Assembly: GCA_015655545.1 (NCBI GenBank)
Contig: JAATET010000057.1
Location: forward strand, 1 to 45,241
DNA length: 45,241 bases
Origin: Chthoniobacterales bacterium
GTDB lineage: Bacteria > Verrucomicrobiota > Verrucomicrobiia > Chthoniobacterales > JAATET01
Direction: 5' to 3'
Shown: positions 16,397 through 25,736 of the stretch, in pieces
Layout: the number at the start of each line of letters is the position of its first letter
Numbering within the stretch: position 1 is the first letter of the stretch
Made by a program: the position numbers and the translations under genes
Notes under the pieces: generated by a model
The model's database searches: none
What the model saw: only the letters and a program-made list of their open reading frames with translations
Told to the model about the DNA's origin: nothing

Positions 16397-16486
16397 CGAA
16401 TTCGAAATGGGGAATGCGAAATTCGAAATGAACAGCCCGATTTTGCCGACGCCATTCTCCATTTCGCATTTCGAATTTCGAATTTT
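16397..16486. repeat. Imperfect palindromic repeat between cysD and cysN
   Basis: The gap holds two inverted arms of about 26 bases, each built from units of the type ATTCGAAATG and ATGCGAAAT: 5' arm about 16397-16422, 3' arm about 16461-16486. A 38-base loop contains one further ATTCGAAATG-like unit. The arms match except at three or four positions. The transcript could fold into a long hairpin inside the cysD-cysN message. It may modulate the ratio of the two subunits, or be a copy of an interspersed palindromic element; no other copy is visible in this window. Confidence 0.75.
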
Positions 16487-16493
16487 TTAGAAC

Positions 16494-17738
16494 ATGGACA
16501 TTCTTCGTTTCACTACAGCCGGCTCCGTCGACGACGGTAAATCCACGCTCATCGGCCGTCTTCTTTACGATTCCAAGAGCATTTTCGAGGATCAAATGGC
16601 CGCCATGGAGGAAAGCTCCAAGCGGCGCGGCGACGCCGTGGTGAACCTTGCGTTGCTCACAGACGGGCTCAAGGCCGAGCGCGAGCAGGGCATCACCATC
16701 GACGTGGCCTATCGGTATTTCGCGACGCCGAAGCGGAAGTTCATCATTGCGGACACACCGGGGCATATTCAATACACGCGGAACATGGTCACAGGCGCCT
16801 CGACGGCGAATCTCGCGATCATTCTCGTCGACGCACGAAAGGGCGTGATCGAGCAAACGAAGCGCCACTCGTTTATCGCCGACCTGCTGCGCATTCAGCA
16901 CGTGGTTGTCGCGGTCAACAAAATGGATCTCGTCGGCTACGACGAGGCTGTTTACAACCGGATCGTCGAGGACTACAAGGCCTTCGCGTCCCGCCTCGAC
17001 AATCTCATCGACATCACGGCGATCCCGATCAGCGCGCTCAACGGCGACAACGTCGTCGACAAATCCAATGCGATGCCATGGTATCAGGGGCCATCACTGC
17101 TTTATCACCTCGAAACGGTCTACGTCGGAGGCGAGCACAATCACGTGGACGCGCGTTTTCCCGTGCAATGGGTCATTCGCCCCTTGTCGAATGAATGGCA
17201 CGATTTTCGCGGATACGCGGGACGTGTCGCCGGCGGAGTATTCAAACCGGGTGATGACGTGACAGTCCTTCCCTCCGGGTTTACGACGAAGGTTCGGGAA
17301 ATTCACACGGCCGAAGGTCTGCTCGAAGAAACATTCGCGCCCCAGTCCGTGACCATGACTCTCGCTACTGAGATCGACATCTCGCGTGGGGACATGATCG
17401 TAAAGGCGAACAATCCGCCCGCGGTGACGCAGGAAATCGAGGCCATGGTCTGCTGGTTTTCACAGACTCCGATGGCAGCGCGCGGAAAATATATTTTGCG
17501 ACATACCACGAGAGAGACGCAGGCTGTCATCAGGGATGTCCGGTATATGGTCGACATCAATACCCTCCACAAGGTTGAGGGCGTCTCCTCCCTGGCGATG
17601 AATGATATTGGTCGTCTTGCTTTGCGCACGGCCGTTCCTTTGATTCACGATTCCTACCGCCGCAACCGGATTACCGGATCTTTCATTCTGATCCATCCTG
17701 GAACCAACGAGACCGTCGGGGCCGGGATGATTTTGTAA
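16494..17738 (+). CDS. cysN: Sulfate adenylyltransferase subunit 1 (GTPase)
   Basis: The regulatory GTPase subunit that couples GTP hydrolysis to APS formation by CysD. It is related to EF-Tu, with GSVDDGKS (residues 10-17), the switch block DTPGHIQYTRNM, and NKMDLVGYD. The length of 414 aa means that no APS kinase domain is fused at the C-terminus, in line with the separate cysC gene upstream. The start at 16494 is the only sensible one, placing the G1 motif near residue 10. No clear hairpin terminator follows; the next 90 bases lead to the exported protein gene. Confidence 0.96.
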   Translation: MDILRFTTAGSVDDGKSTLIGRLLYDSKSIFEDQMAAMEESSKRRGDAVVNLALLTDGLKAEREQGITIDVAYRYFATPKRKFIIADTPGHIQYTRNMVTGASTANLAIILVDARKGVIEQTKRHSFIADLLRIQHVVVAVNKMDLVGYDEAVYNRIVEDYKAFASRLDNLIDITAIPISALNGDNVVDKSNAMPWYQGPSLLYHLETVYVGGEHNHVDARFPVQWVIRPLSNEWHDFRGYAGRVAGGVFKPGDDVTVLPSGFTTKVREIHTAEGLLEETFAPQSVTMTLATEIDISRGDMIVKANNPPAVTQEIEAMVCWFSQTPMAARGKYILRHTTRETQAVIRDVRYMVDINTLHKVEGVSSLAMNDIGRLALRTAVPLIHDSYRRNRITGSFILIHPGTNETVGAGMIL

Positions 17739-17829
17739 TTTTTTCTTTGACTTCGAACTAGAAACCGATAATTTTTGCAATGCAATTGAAGAAGCGGGGA
17801 ACTCTTACACTCTTACAAAAAACAAAGAT

Positions 17830-18270
17830 ATGATTACAAAATTCGGGGCAGTTATCATGGTGGCAGTGGCGGGGCTCTTTTTTGCGCCTGTGGATACCTA
17901 CGCGGCAAGTTCGTCTTCAACGAAGAAGCAGGTTGCGTCGCTCAAGAAGCAACTCAACAAACTGAAAAATGCGGGGGCAAGCTATGCTCAGGTCAACAAG
18001 CTGGTAAAAAAACTTTCCAAGCTTGATCCGGCAAAAGCGGCAGTTTACTTGAACACCGGTCTCAAAAAATTGGAACCTGCGAATGCTGAGGCCAATGCAA
18101 AGAAGCTCACAAAGACGGTTGTTAAAAACGTCCAAAATTCGAATCTGCCGGACTCGAAGAAAAACCAGATAGTCAAAAAATCGGAGAAAACGGAGGACAA
18201 ATACGTGCCGCCGCAGCCAACTCCTCCGCCTTATCAGGCGTCCCTGACCACGAGCGCTTTCGCCGTCTAA
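17830..18270 (+). CDS. Small exported Lys-rich protein, 'NSxLP...PYQA' family member 2
   Basis: A 146-aa protein with a signal peptide (cleavage likely after ...APVDTYAA). A very Lys-rich, probably coiled-coil body follows (KKQVASLKKQLNKLKNAG and similar). The tail VPPQPTPPPYQA ends with about ten more residues. It is a paralogue of the product of 9252-9653, with the same order of motifs: LVKKLSKLDP, YLNTGLKKL, AN...L, NSNLP, PYQA. It lacks the Cys pair of member 1. It is a single-gene unit between cysN and the EPS locus, with its own terminator. Function unknown; position and charge would suit a matrix or cell-surface protein that binds acidic glycan (inference). Confidence 0.78.
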   Translation: MITKFGAVIMVAVAGLFFAPVDTYAASSSSTKKQVASLKKQLNKLKNAGASYAQVNKLVKKLSKLDPAKAAVYLNTGLKKLEPANAEANAKKLTKTVVKNVQNSNLPDSKKNQIVKKSEKTEDKYVPPQPTPPPYQASLTTSAFAV

Positions 18271-18291
18271 AAAAAATCGACAACTTGAGTG

Positions 18292-18325
18292 AAGCGGGAG
18301 GCATGGTCTGCCTCCCGCTTTTTTT
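18292..18325 (+). terminator. Rho-independent terminator after the small exported protein gene
   Basis: A perfect 12-bp stem (AAGCGGGAGGCA at 18292-18303 and its complement at 18309-18320) with a TGGTC loop runs directly into a T tract (seven T counting the stem end). It separates the exported protein gene from the EPS locus that starts at 18390. Confidence 0.92.
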
Positions 18326-18389
18326 GGAGAGAGTCTTTATATGCTTTCTCTTGCGGTAGTTCTCCGATGATAATGATGTATCTGTATTT

Positions 18390-19004
18390 ATGTGGTTGAA
18401 GTTTTATACGCTGCGCATGGCTGTCGCAGCCGTCGCCATTTGGGGGATTGCCGGTTGTTCTGCTCCAGTGACGGAAAAGAAAATTGCCGGGCTCACGGCG
18501 ACCTCATCACATGCGAGCAACTATACGATCGGGCCAAACGACTTGGTGCGAATGGATGTCTTTCAGGAGCCGGACATGCAGACAGAGCAGCGAGTCGCCC
18601 AGGATGGCACGATTAATATCTCGCTTGCCGGTCGGGTAAATATCGGCGGTCTCTCCCTGGAGGGAGCCTCGAAACGGATTGCGGAGAAATTGCGTGAGGG
18701 CTACCTGGTAAATCCGCAGGTTACGGTCAATATCGTCGAATACGCGCCTCGCCGGTTTTCCGTTCTCGGGCAGGTTAACAGTCCGGGATCCTTTGTGATC
18801 CCGGGCGAGGAGGTTGTCACACTCCCCACGGCGATTGCGATGGCTGGGGGAAATACACGCATTGGCAATTTGCGGCATGTTCTGATCACGCGGGAACGGG
18901 ATGGACAAATTTACAATATCACCGTCAATGTTCAGACGCCGGCCGGCCGGCAGTTTATCATTACGAAAGACGACTTGATCATGGTTCCAGAAAGCCTCTT
19001 TTAA
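18390..19004 (+). CDS. Polysaccharide export lipoprotein (Wza/OPX family, short form)
   Basis: An outer-membrane-associated polysaccharide export component. The 204-aa product has a lipoprotein signal peptide with lipobox ending at Cys23 (WGIAGC), then the polysaccharide export domain YTIGPNDLVRMDVFQEPD, and one SLBB-like domain (RRFSVLGQVNSPGSFVIPGEE). It is shorter than E. coli Wza (about 380 aa), lacking the extra SLBB repeats and C-terminal barrel helix. Such short forms are common in synthase- or Wzy-type loci with a separate outer membrane porin. Its stop overlaps the next start as TAATG, so it is coupled to the autokinase gene. This is the first gene of the EPS locus. Confidence 0.92.
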   Translation: MWLKFYTLRMAVAAVAIWGIAGCSAPVTEKKIAGLTATSSHASNYTIGPNDLVRMDVFQEPDMQTEQRVAQDGTINISLAGRVNIGGLSLEGASKRIAEKLREGYLVNPQVTVNIVEYAPRRFSVLGQVNSPGSFVIPGEEVVTLPTAIAMAGGNTRIGNLRHVLITRERDGQIYNITVNVQTPAGRQFIITKDDLIMVPESLF

Positions 19005-21181
19005 TGGCCAAGCTTGTAAATCCCACGGAAGAAGATCTGGATTCCGATGAGGCCGGACTGAGCATCGACTTCCGCCGCATTTTAGAAGCTCTCAAAAAAT
19101 ATTTTTGGGTTGTTCTGCTTTTTCTCGTGGTCGGTGTCGTAGGGGCCGTGGCCTATCTCAACGTCGCGACGCCGATTTACGAATCCACCGCGGTATTGAA
19201 GGTCGAGCAGCGCATTATTGACGCGGCTCCGCTTACGGATTCGAGTCGAATGATTGGTAATAGTTACGATGATCTTCGAACCTTGGAAATGATTTCGACG
19301 ATTCAACAGGGCTTCTTGAGTCGTTCCCTAGTGGAGCAGATCGTTAAAAATTTGAAACTTGCCAAGCGCCCTGGTTTTTTGTCTCCGAAAATTCCGGAGG
19401 ATCAGCGGGAGTTCGAGGCGGAAAAGCTGCTCATGAAGAATATTTCCTCAACGGTCGTCCGCGGCACGCGCTTGATTCAGCTTTCCTTCGATCATTCGAA
19501 CGCAGACCTCGCGACGGAGGTCGTGGGGGCCTTGATTCGTGAATATCAGGCACTCGATACCGACCAGCGATTGAAGGCCGCGAGCGGCACCCTGGATTAT
19601 CTCCAGCGCGAGCGCACGCGCATCGAAAAGCAGCTTCAGGATTCGGAAGAAAAATTGAGCACGTATACCCGGCAACTGGGCAGCGTTTCGGTGGACGACG
19701 AGCTCAATATCATTGCCGATCAGCTCAAGGAGTTGAATTCGCGTTTGACGGTTGCCAAGGCGGACCGTTTGAAGCTGCAGGCCGACTTCGATCAGATCGA
19801 GAACGTGAGGAACGATCCCACTGCATTGCTGCAAATCGCCAGCATCGGTGCCCTGCCGGAAGTCCAGACGGTTAAGAACCAACTGAACGACCTCGATGGC
19901 CAGATCGGAAAGATGAAGCAGCGATACGGCAACCAAAGCCCCCAGATCGCCGAATTGAACAACCAGCGGGAAGGGTTGCAGGCGGCGCTCTACGCGGAAG
20001 CCCTTCGGGCGCCAAGCTCGCTCGAAATCACCCTTCGCGCCGCCCTTCAAAACGAGAAGAGCCTGGAGCGCGAAACGAAAGCGCAGGAGCAAAAGACCAT
20101 CGAGACCAAGGATCTGGCGATTCGTTCCTCGGTCATGCTGCGCCAGATCGACGCGGACAAGATTTCTTTCGCCGCAGTCCTTCAGCGATTGAACGAAGAG
20201 CAATCCCAGGCCCGCAGCCAGCCCATCTTCCTTCAGGTCGTGGATCCTCCTTCGCCCGCCGCCCAGGTAAAGCCGCGCCCGCTATTGGTTTCCGCTGTCG
20301 CGCTATTTGCGGCTCTGGCTCTAAGTGCCGGGACGATCTTTTTGCTGGCGATTCTGGATACTTCGTTCAAAGGCGTTGAGGAGACTGAGCGGGTCCTTGG
20401 GATCCATGTTCTCGCGGCCATCCCGGCTCTCGCGAAAAATACCGCTCCGCGCGACAAATCCAAAAAAGCCGGCATTGCAAAAGAGCGCATTCCGCTTCTG
20501 GAGGATCAGCATTCCACGGTGAGCGAGGCATTCAGAACCCTTCGATCCTCGCTGTTTCTGGATCATGCGGAGCGTCACCGTATCCTGGTGACGAGCGCCG
20601 TTCCGAGTGAAGGCAAATCGTTTTGCTCGATCAATCTGGCGGTGGCGCTGGCGCATCAGGGTATCCAGACCATCCTGATTGATATGGACCTTCGCAAGCC
20701 GGTCATCGAAAACCGGCTGTTCGACGAGAAAGGGGCTCCAGGAATCACGGATTTCCTGATGGGAAGAGTGGATTTCGAGGAGATCGTTCGCACCACGAAA
20801 GTCCCGAATCTTTTTGTGATCACCGCGGGCCGGCGTTATTCCAGCCCTGCGGAACTCCTGCTTCGTCGCGAGCGGCTTAAGGAACTGCTCGATTTGGTCG
20901 ACAAGCGCTTTCACCGAGTGATCGTGGATTCCGCGCCGGTTTTGGCCGTGAGCGATACTTTGAATATCGCGAGCAATTTCGAAACAATCTGCCTGACTCT
21001 CCGTTCGCATAAGACGGCGCGACGTTTGGTCTTGCGGGCCGCCGGTGTGCTTGCGCGGACGGGACATCCTCCGACGGGAATCGTCCTTAACATGGTGCCG
21101 GCAAGAGCCTCCTCCTACTATTATTATTATAGGGCGGATGACAAGGGAAGGACCTACGGGGCTCCCGCGCCAGAGGCTTAG
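19004..21181 (+). CDS. Polysaccharide co-polymerase / BY-type tyrosine autokinase (Wzc-like)
   Basis: A 725-aa inner-membrane protein that controls chain length and export. The order is: a first membrane segment (about 33-54), a long periplasmic coiled-coil region with the Wzz/GNVR features, a second membrane segment (about 427-450), and a cytoplasmic kinase. The kinase has Walker A VPSEGKS (near 534), Walker A' LIDMDLRKP and Walker B VIVDSAPVLAVSD. A C-terminal tyrosine cluster (SSYYYYYRADD, near 703-709) is the usual autophosphorylation tail. It overlaps the export lipoprotein gene by one base. Together they form the core of an ATP-driven export system. Confidence 0.95.
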   Translation: MAKLVNPTEEDLDSDEAGLSIDFRRILEALKKYFWVVLLFLVVGVVGAVAYLNVATPIYESTAVLKVEQRIIDAAPLTDSSRMIGNSYDDLRTLEMISTIQQGFLSRSLVEQIVKNLKLAKRPGFLSPKIPEDQREFEAEKLLMKNISSTVVRGTRLIQLSFDHSNADLATEVVGALIREYQALDTDQRLKAASGTLDYLQRERTRIEKQLQDSEEKLSTYTRQLGSVSVDDELNIIADQLKELNSRLTVAKADRLKLQADFDQIENVRNDPTALLQIASIGALPEVQTVKNQLNDLDGQIGKMKQRYGNQSPQIAELNNQREGLQAALYAEALRAPSSLEITLRAALQNEKSLERETKAQEQKTIETKDLAIRSSVMLRQIDADKISFAAVLQRLNEEQSQARSQPIFLQVVDPPSPAAQVKPRPLLVSAVALFAALALSAGTIFLLAILDTSFKGVEETERVLGIHVLAAIPALAKNTAPRDKSKKAGIAKERIPLLEDQHSTVSEAFRTLRSSLFLDHAERHRILVTSAVPSEGKSFCSINLAVALAHQGIQTILIDMDLRKPVIENRLFDEKGAPGITDFLMGRVDFEEIVRTTKVPNLFVITAGRRYSSPAELLLRRERLKELLDLVDKRFHRVIVDSAPVLAVSDTLNIASNFETICLTLRSHKTARRLVLRAAGVLARTGHPPTGIVLNMVPARASSYYYYYRADDKGRTYGAPAPEA

Positions 21182-21267
21182 CGGTGGATTTTTTCAACTG
21201 CGGGATGGTGACTTGAGCGAAGATGGGACGCAAGATGTAGGCACGGATTTGTGCAGATGCCGCATCG

Positions 21268-22701
21268 TTAGTCTTCTTTCACGGGCTCTTTTCCCGCCTG
21301 CCAGCCGAGAGCGATCCAGATCAGAAAGTAAAATTGCAAAGATTCGATTTGCATGGGGAAATCCACTCCGGCGTGGAGCGCCGTTAGAATGATGGCTATT
21401 AGCACACCTCCTTGAATCAGTGGAGTGCTGGAGTCGGGAACAGCTCGAAAAAAGGAATGTAATTTGTCCATCAGATCGAACGCATAACCGGGTTCGGTTG
21501 TCATTCCGTTGCGGCTGGGCCTAAAACATCGTCCGGCCAGCATCAGCGCCCCTGGCACCAATAGTGCCCCCCACAAGATGGTGCCGATATAGCCCCATTC
21601 GACAAGGGTCTGGAGGTAATCCTGATGAGCGACCCAGAAGGGCGTTCGATGCATGACCGGATCATTTCCCACATAGTGCATATACACTCGTTGAAAAGTT
21701 CCCGGGCCGCATCCCGTCCAGCCGGCATCTGGCAGGATCTTGATAAAATAACGGTAAGCGACTAGTCGCTCATTCTGCTGCAGGCCCTGACTTTGCAATC
21801 TATCCCAACGGCTCCATTGAACTCCGAAAAAGAGAATGACTGCTAGCAGGAGCGTTAGTACCGTGATTACGGCGGCCGTTTGCCAGGGAAAAGTAGCCAG
21901 CGAGAGGCGTTTCCGTCGGAGGATATAGAGGAGCGCAAACGAGCCAAAAAGGGCAAGCCCCACGATGCCTAGTGCTTGCCCTGCTTTGGAAATATTTATA
22001 TAGAGCGCGGAAAATACGAGGATGGCTGCCGCCATCCAGGCTGACCACCCTCGCGCATGCCGCATGCCGGTATGCAGGGCGATCGCGGCGAGAACGGGCC
22101 AGATCAGATTTAAAAAGGAAGCTGCATTGCCCCAATACCGGTAGGGGCCGAAGGAAAGGGGGATTCGTCCGTCCAGGGATTTAAGCATGAGCAAATTGCC
22201 GGTAAGTTTCTGAAGAAAGACGAAGCCAACGACTCCCACCCCTGCCAAACAGACCGAAAGCACCAAACGTTTGCCCCAGGGGGGGGCCGCAAAGAGATCG
22301 ACGGCCATTAGGAATGCTCCGAGGAGGACGGTGCAGCGAAACATCGATGCCAGGGAGAGCGCGGGATCGTAAGTGCCGCAAGCGATCAGCAAATCTTCCA
22401 GCCAATCGGGCCATTCCGAAGTGTCCGTGTCTGCCGATTCGAGCAGACCGGCCACGGTGGTGAACCAACCCATTATCAAAATGGCGAAGACGATCAAGAA
22501 AGGGAGCCATCCGACCCTTGGTTTGCGGCCCGCCATCGCGCTCCCGAAGAGCCACAAAAGAACGGTGGCTCCCATCGAATAGTTGAAAATCAAGATGCCG
22601 GACGGCCGGGTGAGTCCGAAATTCGCCGCCGCGAAAAGAATAAGGGCGAGATATGCGACTCGTGCGGCCAAAATAAAACTACCGCCGACTTTCTCTCGCA
22701 T
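21268..22701 (-). CDS. O-antigen ligase / polymerase family membrane protein
   Basis: A polytopic membrane protein (about 12 segments) with the large outer loop typical of the Wzy_C / WaaL family, containing GWTGCGPGTFQRVYMHYVGND and WVAHQDYLQTLVEWGYIGTILW. Such proteins polymerise lipid-linked repeat units or ligate glycan to a carrier; which of the two cannot be decided from sequence alone. It is the only minus-strand gene in the EPS locus, divergent from the TPR gene. The ATG at 22701 (478 aa) was preferred because AAGGAA precedes it; an in-frame ATG at 22764 would add 21 residues. Confidence 0.85.
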   Translation of the reverse strand: MREKVGGSFILAARVAYLALILFAAANFGLTRPSGILIFNYSMGATVLLWLFGSAMAGRKPRVGWLPFLIVFAILIMGWFTTVAGLLESADTDTSEWPDWLEDLLIACGTYDPALSLASMFRCTVLLGAFLMAVDLFAAPPWGKRLVLSVCLAGVGVVGFVFLQKLTGNLLMLKSLDGRIPLSFGPYRYWGNAASFLNLIWPVLAAIALHTGMRHARGWSAWMAAAILVFSALYINISKAGQALGIVGLALFGSFALLYILRRKRLSLATFPWQTAAVITVLTLLLAVILFFGVQWSRWDRLQSQGLQQNERLVAYRYFIKILPDAGWTGCGPGTFQRVYMHYVGNDPVMHRTPFWVAHQDYLQTLVEWGYIGTILWGALLVPGALMLAGRCFRPSRNGMTTEPGYAFDLMDKLHSFFRAVPDSSTPLIQGGVLIAIILTALHAGVDFPMQIESLQFYFLIWIALGWQAGKEPVKED

Positions 22702-22832
22702 GTTCCTTGTGAAGAAAGCGCGGTTGTTTTGATTCGCGCAAGACAAATCCTTGCCTTCCCGCATGCAATATAGGATCGCTGTGGTGTGGGCAACAGCCCA
22801 CGCCAGAAGAAAGATACTTTCCCCCCGCGTTC

Positions 22833-24827
22833 ATGAAAGTCCCGACTCAAGATGTGTCCGTATCCGTAAAACGGAAGGTGTCAATTTGGAAGCGTGTGTT
22901 TATCTGGTATCGGGCGCTTCGCCGCTTGAACAAGATCGCTCTCTGGGTCTTGATAGCCTCGATTCCCCTCGGCTTCATTGCGGCCAATCTCGCCCGCCCG
23001 GCCTATCGATCCTGGAGACAGAACAATGCCTTGGTGATCGCCCAAAATTGCATCCTGAGGAACGACGCGAACGGTGCTTTTTCGGCGTTCCGGCAGGCGC
23101 TTCGCATCGATCCACGCAATCCACGAGTTTGGCGTCAGCTGGGAACCTTTCTCGAGGCCCAATCCTCCCCGGAGACGATCTTTGTTCTGGAGCGGTTGAT
23201 CCAGTTGGAGCCGGGAGTCGTGGAAAATCGCTACCATGCGGCCGAAGCGGCCCTGGCCCTGGGTGACGAGGAGCGCGCGATGAGCGAACTCGCCAATGTT
23301 TCACCGTCCGATCGCAAGTCCGCCCGCTATCGTCTCCTTAACGCCAAAATCGCCTTGACCGGCGGAAATCTGTCCGTGGCGGAGGGGGAACTCGCGAGCC
23401 TTGTTCAAAGCGAGCCCTCGAATTCGGAGGCCGTCTTCCGATTGGATCAAGTTCGCCTCTTGTTGCCCGCATCATCCGATCGGGCGGCGGCAGAACAACG
23501 GATGCGTGTGGTCGCGAGCGGCAAGGATGCCCGTGCAATGGAGGCCCAGCGAATGCTGGCGCGATTTTATGCGACCACCAACGATATGCCGATGGCCGCA
23601 CGTGCAGCTGAGGTGCTTGTCGAGTCCGACAATGCGAGCTTCGAGGATTGGATGCTCTTTCTAAACATCGAGTTTGCGACTTCGAGCCTTAGCCTGCCAA
23701 ATTCCATTGAGAAGATGAGGGCATGGGTTCTTGCGCATCCGCAGGAGTTACCCAAGGCAGCCGCCTATTTCATCCAACTAGACATGGCTCGCCAGACGCG
23801 TGACTGGCTTGCCTCTGCCGCTGCCGATCGGCTGGATGAGCCGCAAATTAAAAGCGCCCGCTTTAGCCTCGCGATTGCCGATCGCGATTGGGACGAGGTT
23901 TTTTCATTGCTCCAGAGTGGCGCTCAGGCGGTGCCAGCCGATACGGTGCGCAAAGTTTCCGATACCTATCGCGCCTTTCGAGCGAATCATCCCGAGGCGA
24001 TCAATAGCTGGAGCGAACTCGTGCTTTCCGCCAAGGGCAATCTCACTCTATTGGATTCCCTCCGGCAACTCGCCGTTGCGTGGGAATGGGAGGACGCCCA
24101 GGAAAAGACACTCTGGGCCATCGGGGATGTCGTTCCGGAAAATCCAGCGGTCTGGAAGGCGTTGCTTCCTCTTGTCCAATCGGATAATAACGCCCCCGAT
24201 CTGGCGCGTGCTTTCGGGGCGCTCGTCTCTGCGGAACCCTCGAATCGCGCCGCGATCAATCGGTGGATTCAGCTCCAGTTTTTACTCAATCTAGGCGCAA
24301 AGAACGAACTCCTTAAAGCGGCACGAGCCAATCTCGATGCCGCGCCGAAAAACGCCGCGTTCCAAATGACGAGTGCGTTGCTGCTCGCCGATACCGATCA
24401 CGGATCGGAGGCGTTCGCACTTGTTCAAAGCATGGATGAGAAGTCCCGGCAGGATCCTGCCTGCGCACCCTACCTTGCCTACGTCTACGCACGCGCCAAA
24501 AAGCCTGCCGAGGCGCGTGCCGCTCTCGCGAATATTCCCTCGGGGGGAAAACTGCTGGACGAAGAGATGGCGCTTGGCGAGCGGGCGCGGGCGATTATTG
24601 AGGGCCGCGAAGACTCCGTGGAAAAAATTCCCGTGAAGACCGACGATGCGAGCGCCCAGCAGCTGCTCAAGCAGCTGGAGCGGGATCGGGCGACGGACGG
24701 TCGTTCCAGCAGCGACGAGCTTCTCAAGGAACTCAAGCGGAGCAATTCCCCGGATGCTGGCGCCGCCCGGCAGTTGGATAGTCTTCGCAAGGAGATGCGG
24801 CAGGAGGCGGCGACTCCGTCCCAATGA
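22833..24827 (+). CDS. Membrane-anchored TPR protein of the EPS locus
   Basis: A 664-aa protein with a short basic N-terminus, one membrane helix (near 35-52), and then a long alpha-helical solenoid. TPR-like pairs are recognisable from about residue 65 (NDANGAFSAFRQALRIDPRNP) to the end. The tail is polar and charged. TPR proteins of this kind accompany exosortase/EPS loci and may be scaffolds for the export machinery or PrsT-like PEP-CTERM-associated proteins; this is family knowledge, not shown here. It is divergent from the ligase/polymerase gene with a gap of 131 bases to that gene's preferred start. The 153 bases after its stop precede a broken gene and show nothing else. Confidence 0.78.
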   Translation: MKVPTQDVSVSVKRKVSIWKRVFIWYRALRRLNKIALWVLIASIPLGFIAANLARPAYRSWRQNNALVIAQNCILRNDANGAFSAFRQALRIDPRNPRVWRQLGTFLEAQSSPETIFVLERLIQLEPGVVENRYHAAEAALALGDEERAMSELANVSPSDRKSARYRLLNAKIALTGGNLSVAEGELASLVQSEPSNSEAVFRLDQVRLLLPASSDRAAAEQRMRVVASGKDARAMEAQRMLARFYATTNDMPMAARAAEVLVESDNASFEDWMLFLNIEFATSSLSLPNSIEKMRAWVLAHPQELPKAAAYFIQLDMARQTRDWLASAAADRLDEPQIKSARFSLAIADRDWDEVFSLLQSGAQAVPADTVRKVSDTYRAFRANHPEAINSWSELVLSAKGNLTLLDSLRQLAVAWEWEDAQEKTLWAIGDVVPENPAVWKALLPLVQSDNNAPDLARAFGALVSAEPSNRAAINRWIQLQFLLNLGAKNELLKAARANLDAAPKNAAFQMTSALLLADTDHGSEAFALVQSMDEKSRQDPACAPYLAYVYARAKKPAEARAALANIPSGGKLLDEEMALGERARAIIEGREDSVEKIPVKTDDASAQQLLKQLERDRATDGRSSSDELLKELKRSNSPDAGAARQLDSLRKEMRQEAATPSQ

Positions 24828-24980
24828 ATTTTGCGTCGGACTCGACATCTCAAAGCTCCGGGGTGCCTGTAATGGCGATCCCTCGGGAACCGACAGAGCC
24901 GAGAGTGTTGCTATTATTGGCGGCCGCGGAGATTTGGCTGCAGGCCTACCTGCTCTACGAACGTTTCTCGAAATCTATTT

Positions 24981-25731
24981 ATGAGGCTCCGATTTCTTGG
25001 ACAGGCCGGATTCCTCATCAAAACCGAAATTATTATCGACCCCTATCTTTCTGATGGCGTCGCGGAGAAATACGGCGCCCGCCTCTCGCGTCAAATACTG
25101 ATGATGTGCGCCCGGAGGAATTGACTTCGATCGACTGGAGCATCTCGATCACGTCGATCCGCAAACTCTGCTTCCGCGGGCCGCCGCGTCGCCGCAGGCG
25201 AAATTCCTGGCGCCCTATGAATGTCGCTCGTTGCTCGATGAATGGAATCTTGGCAGCCGTGAAATCCACGCTCCGTGTCCCGTGTGGACGCCCATTGGAA
25301 GCGATCTCGAAGTTCTTGCGGTGCCGGCAGCGCACACCGCACTCGAGTGCGATTCCGCCGGCGAGAGCCGTTACGCCGGCTATCTGCTGCGATCAAATGG
25401 GATCACGATCTACCATGCGAGGGATACCATTCCGCATCCGGAAATCTTTGCCAGTCTGGCCGGCGAGCGTATAGATTATGCGCTCTTGCCGGTTAACGAA
25501 CGCAATTATTATCGCGATCGCGACGGAATCACCGGAAACATGACCGTGCGTGAAGCTTTCCAAATGACCATCGACCTGGGCGCCTCGACTTTGATTCCGA
25601 CGCATTGGGATATGTTCGCACCGAACCGCGTGCATCCTGCGGAGATCGAATTGCTCCACAGAATGGAAGCCTATCCGTTCTCGCTTGAAATCATGCCGGC
25701 CGGCGCGGTGAAGCTGCTCGCCGCCCGTTAA
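24981..25731 (+). pseudogene. UlaG-like metallo-beta-lactamase-fold hydrolase, broken by two lesions
   Basis: The intact family is about 250 aa with an HxHxDH metal motif. Here the N-terminal part MRLRFLGQAGFLIKTE with DPYLSDGVAEKYG is in one frame (24981 to about 25105). A short piece, RPEELTSIDW, is in a second (about 25109-25138). The rest, from EHLDHVDPQTLLPRAAASPQ to the end (PTHWDMFAPNRVHP, stop at 25731), is in a third. The second junction lacks about 16 bases that should encode the first half of the metal motif (THxH). Two frame changes plus loss of the metal ligand make it non-functional unless the sequence is in error. It stands just upstream of the cytidylyltransferase gene and was probably part of that cassette. 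Confidence 0.82.
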
Positions 25732-25736
25732 CAAAT

